NCBI GenBank assembly: GCA_019417795.1
Contig: DXUR01000126.1
Span: 1-7,172 of the forward strand
Source: Clostridiales bacterium
GTDB taxonomy: Bacteria; Bacillota_A; Clostridia; Oscillospirales; Oscillospiraceae
DNA: 7,172 bases
Direction of reading: 5' to 3'
The translations under genes and the position numbers were made by a program. Positions 6,703-7,172 of this stretch are shown here, one piece after another. The notes below the pieces were generated by a model. That model saw only the letters and a list, made by a program, of their open reading frames with translations. It was not told where the DNA came from and ran no database searches. The number at the start of each line of letters is the position of its first letter. Position 1 is the stretch's first letter.

Positions 6703-6999
6703 ATGGAAAAGAAAAAACTTCAATCAGTTAGTATCGCTGCGCTCATTGTGAGCATCCTACCGCTGGCGGCTCTTGCCCCATCGCTTCTGCACCTTTCGCT
6801 GTCGGATGGAGCCCGAACCGCTTGGGCCGGAGCCAATGTCGTTTTTGTCCTGCTGGGTCTGATTCTTTCGGTGGTATGTGTGCGGAGCAGGGAAAGCCGC
6901 AGCATTATCAATATTGTATCAACTGCAATCAGCGTTTTTTGGCTGCTGCTGATGGTGGGAATTGTTGCGCTTGCCATGTTCCTTACTTTCGTTCAGTGA
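6703..6999 (+). CDS. Small membrane protein of unknown function (98 aa)
   Basis: I do not recognise a named family. After a lysine-rich start (MEKKKLQ), three hydrophobic segments are visible at about residues 8-30, 42-60 and 68-96, the second ended by the basic RSRESR. The positive-inside rule would put the N-terminus and the RSRESR loop in the cytoplasm. It is the last gene of the transporter operon. GAGG (6692-6695) lies within the end of the preceding permease gene, seven bases before ATG 6703, so the two are translated together. Position suggests an accessory subunit or small immunity factor (a role LanI/LanH-type proteins play elsewhere), but no sequence evidence shows this. High GC and codon use like the two permeases suggest it arrived with them. 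Confidence 0.8.
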   Translation: MEKKKLQSVSIAALIVSILPLAALAPSLLHLSLSDGARTAWAGANVVFVLLGLILSVVCVRSRESRSIINIVSTAISVFWLLLMVGIVALAMFLTFVQ

Positions 7000-7038
7000 G
7001 GAAACGGTTATGCGTAGAATTGGAAAATTTATCGGGCG

Positions 7039-7073
7039 CGCCAGTTTTCCCTCACGGAAATCTGGCGTTTTTT
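7039..7073 (+). terminator. Strong Rho-independent terminator of the transporter operon
   Basis: CGCCAG (7039-7044) and TTTTCC (7045-7050) pair with GGAAAT (7056-7061) and CTGGCG (7062-7067), giving a 12-position stem with one T-T mismatch and a five-base loop CTCAC. Six T follow (7068-7073). It lies 40 bases after the stop of the 98-aa gene and closes the operon that starts with bceA. Confidence 0.9.
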
Positions 7074-7091
7074 GTTGCCATTTTTTCGGAG

Positions 7092-7172
7092 ATGGTTCTG
7101 GAGGAAAAACAGTTTCGGGAGCAGGTCTATGCCGCTGTGATGAAGCTGCCGGAGAAACAGGCAAAGCGAATT
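7092..7172 (+). pseudogene. Possible remnant or partial sigma-70 region-4-like reading frame
   Basis: In this frame the sequence reads MVLEEKQFREQVYAAVMKLP then EKQAKRI, up to the window edge. 'FREQVYAAVMKLPEKQAKRI' resembles the helix that opens region 4 in small sigma-70-like proteins carried by clostridial mobile elements, where a helix-turn-helix would follow. The frame is open further upstream, but a terminator lies there. No convincing ribosome binding site precedes ATG 7092: CGGAG touches it. The usual N-terminal part seems absent, so this may be the tail of a gene truncated when the operon was inserted or rearranged. The identification rests on 27 residues and is tentative. Confidence 0.4.

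Noticed and set aside
7010..7172. Open frame MRRIGKFIGR... starting at 7010
   Set aside because: It has a passable GAGGAAA upstream but runs straight through the strong terminator at 7039-7073 and resembles no protein I know; translation of a short leader cannot be excluded.

Overview
The window looks like accessory DNA from a gut-type low-to-mid GC Firmicute (Clostridia, probably Lachnospiraceae or Oscillospiraceae). The reasons are strong GGAGG ribosome binding sites, sigma-A-like promoters, tightly packed operons and the protein families present. The organism is an inference; no marker gene is present. No rRNA, tRNA, CRISPR array or insertion sequence was seen.

Layout. (1) 1-287, minus strand: an XRE-type helix-turn-helix regulator gene that runs off the left edge and carries a one-base frameshift. 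(2) 288-451: a divergent intergenic region with a clear plus-strand promoter (403-431). (3) 452-2305: an operon of a 67-aa excisionase/MerR-like helix-turn-helix protein, a BceR-type response regulator and a BceS-type intramembrane-sensing histidine kinase, closed by a terminator at 2291-2319. (4) 2320-2434: a regulatory region with a near-perfect BceR-type operator (2322-2341), a weak candidate promoter and two small leader hairpins. (5) 2435-6999: a second operon of a BceA-type ATPase, a BceB-type permease with an abnormal C-terminus, two ABC-2 permeases of the lantibiotic-immunity (LanE/LanG, MutE/MutG-like) type and a 98-aa membrane protein. It is closed by a strong terminator at 7039-7073. 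(6) 7074-7172: the apparent start or remnant of a sigma-70 region-4-like reading frame that leaves the window.

How the genes work together. BceS and BceAB-type transporters normally form a sensory and resistance complex for cell-wall-active peptides such as bacitracin, lantibiotics and defensins. The kinase phosphorylates BceR, which activates the transporter operon through the dyad found here. The downstream LanE/LanG-like permeases would normally need a LanF ATPase. None is present.

Main discovery candidate. The BceB-like protein loses its expected last membrane segment. From about residue 627-632 it continues in frame into a tail (NLEDVFLSMVEKD) typical of the end of an ABC-2/LanF ATPase, and this overlaps the LanE-like start by ATGA. 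The simplest reading is that a deletion or recombination fused bceB to the end of a lost lanF gene. That would leave an ATPase-less LanEG pair under BceR control. Whether the product is a dead relic, a working hybrid or an assembly chimera cannot be decided from this sequence alone.
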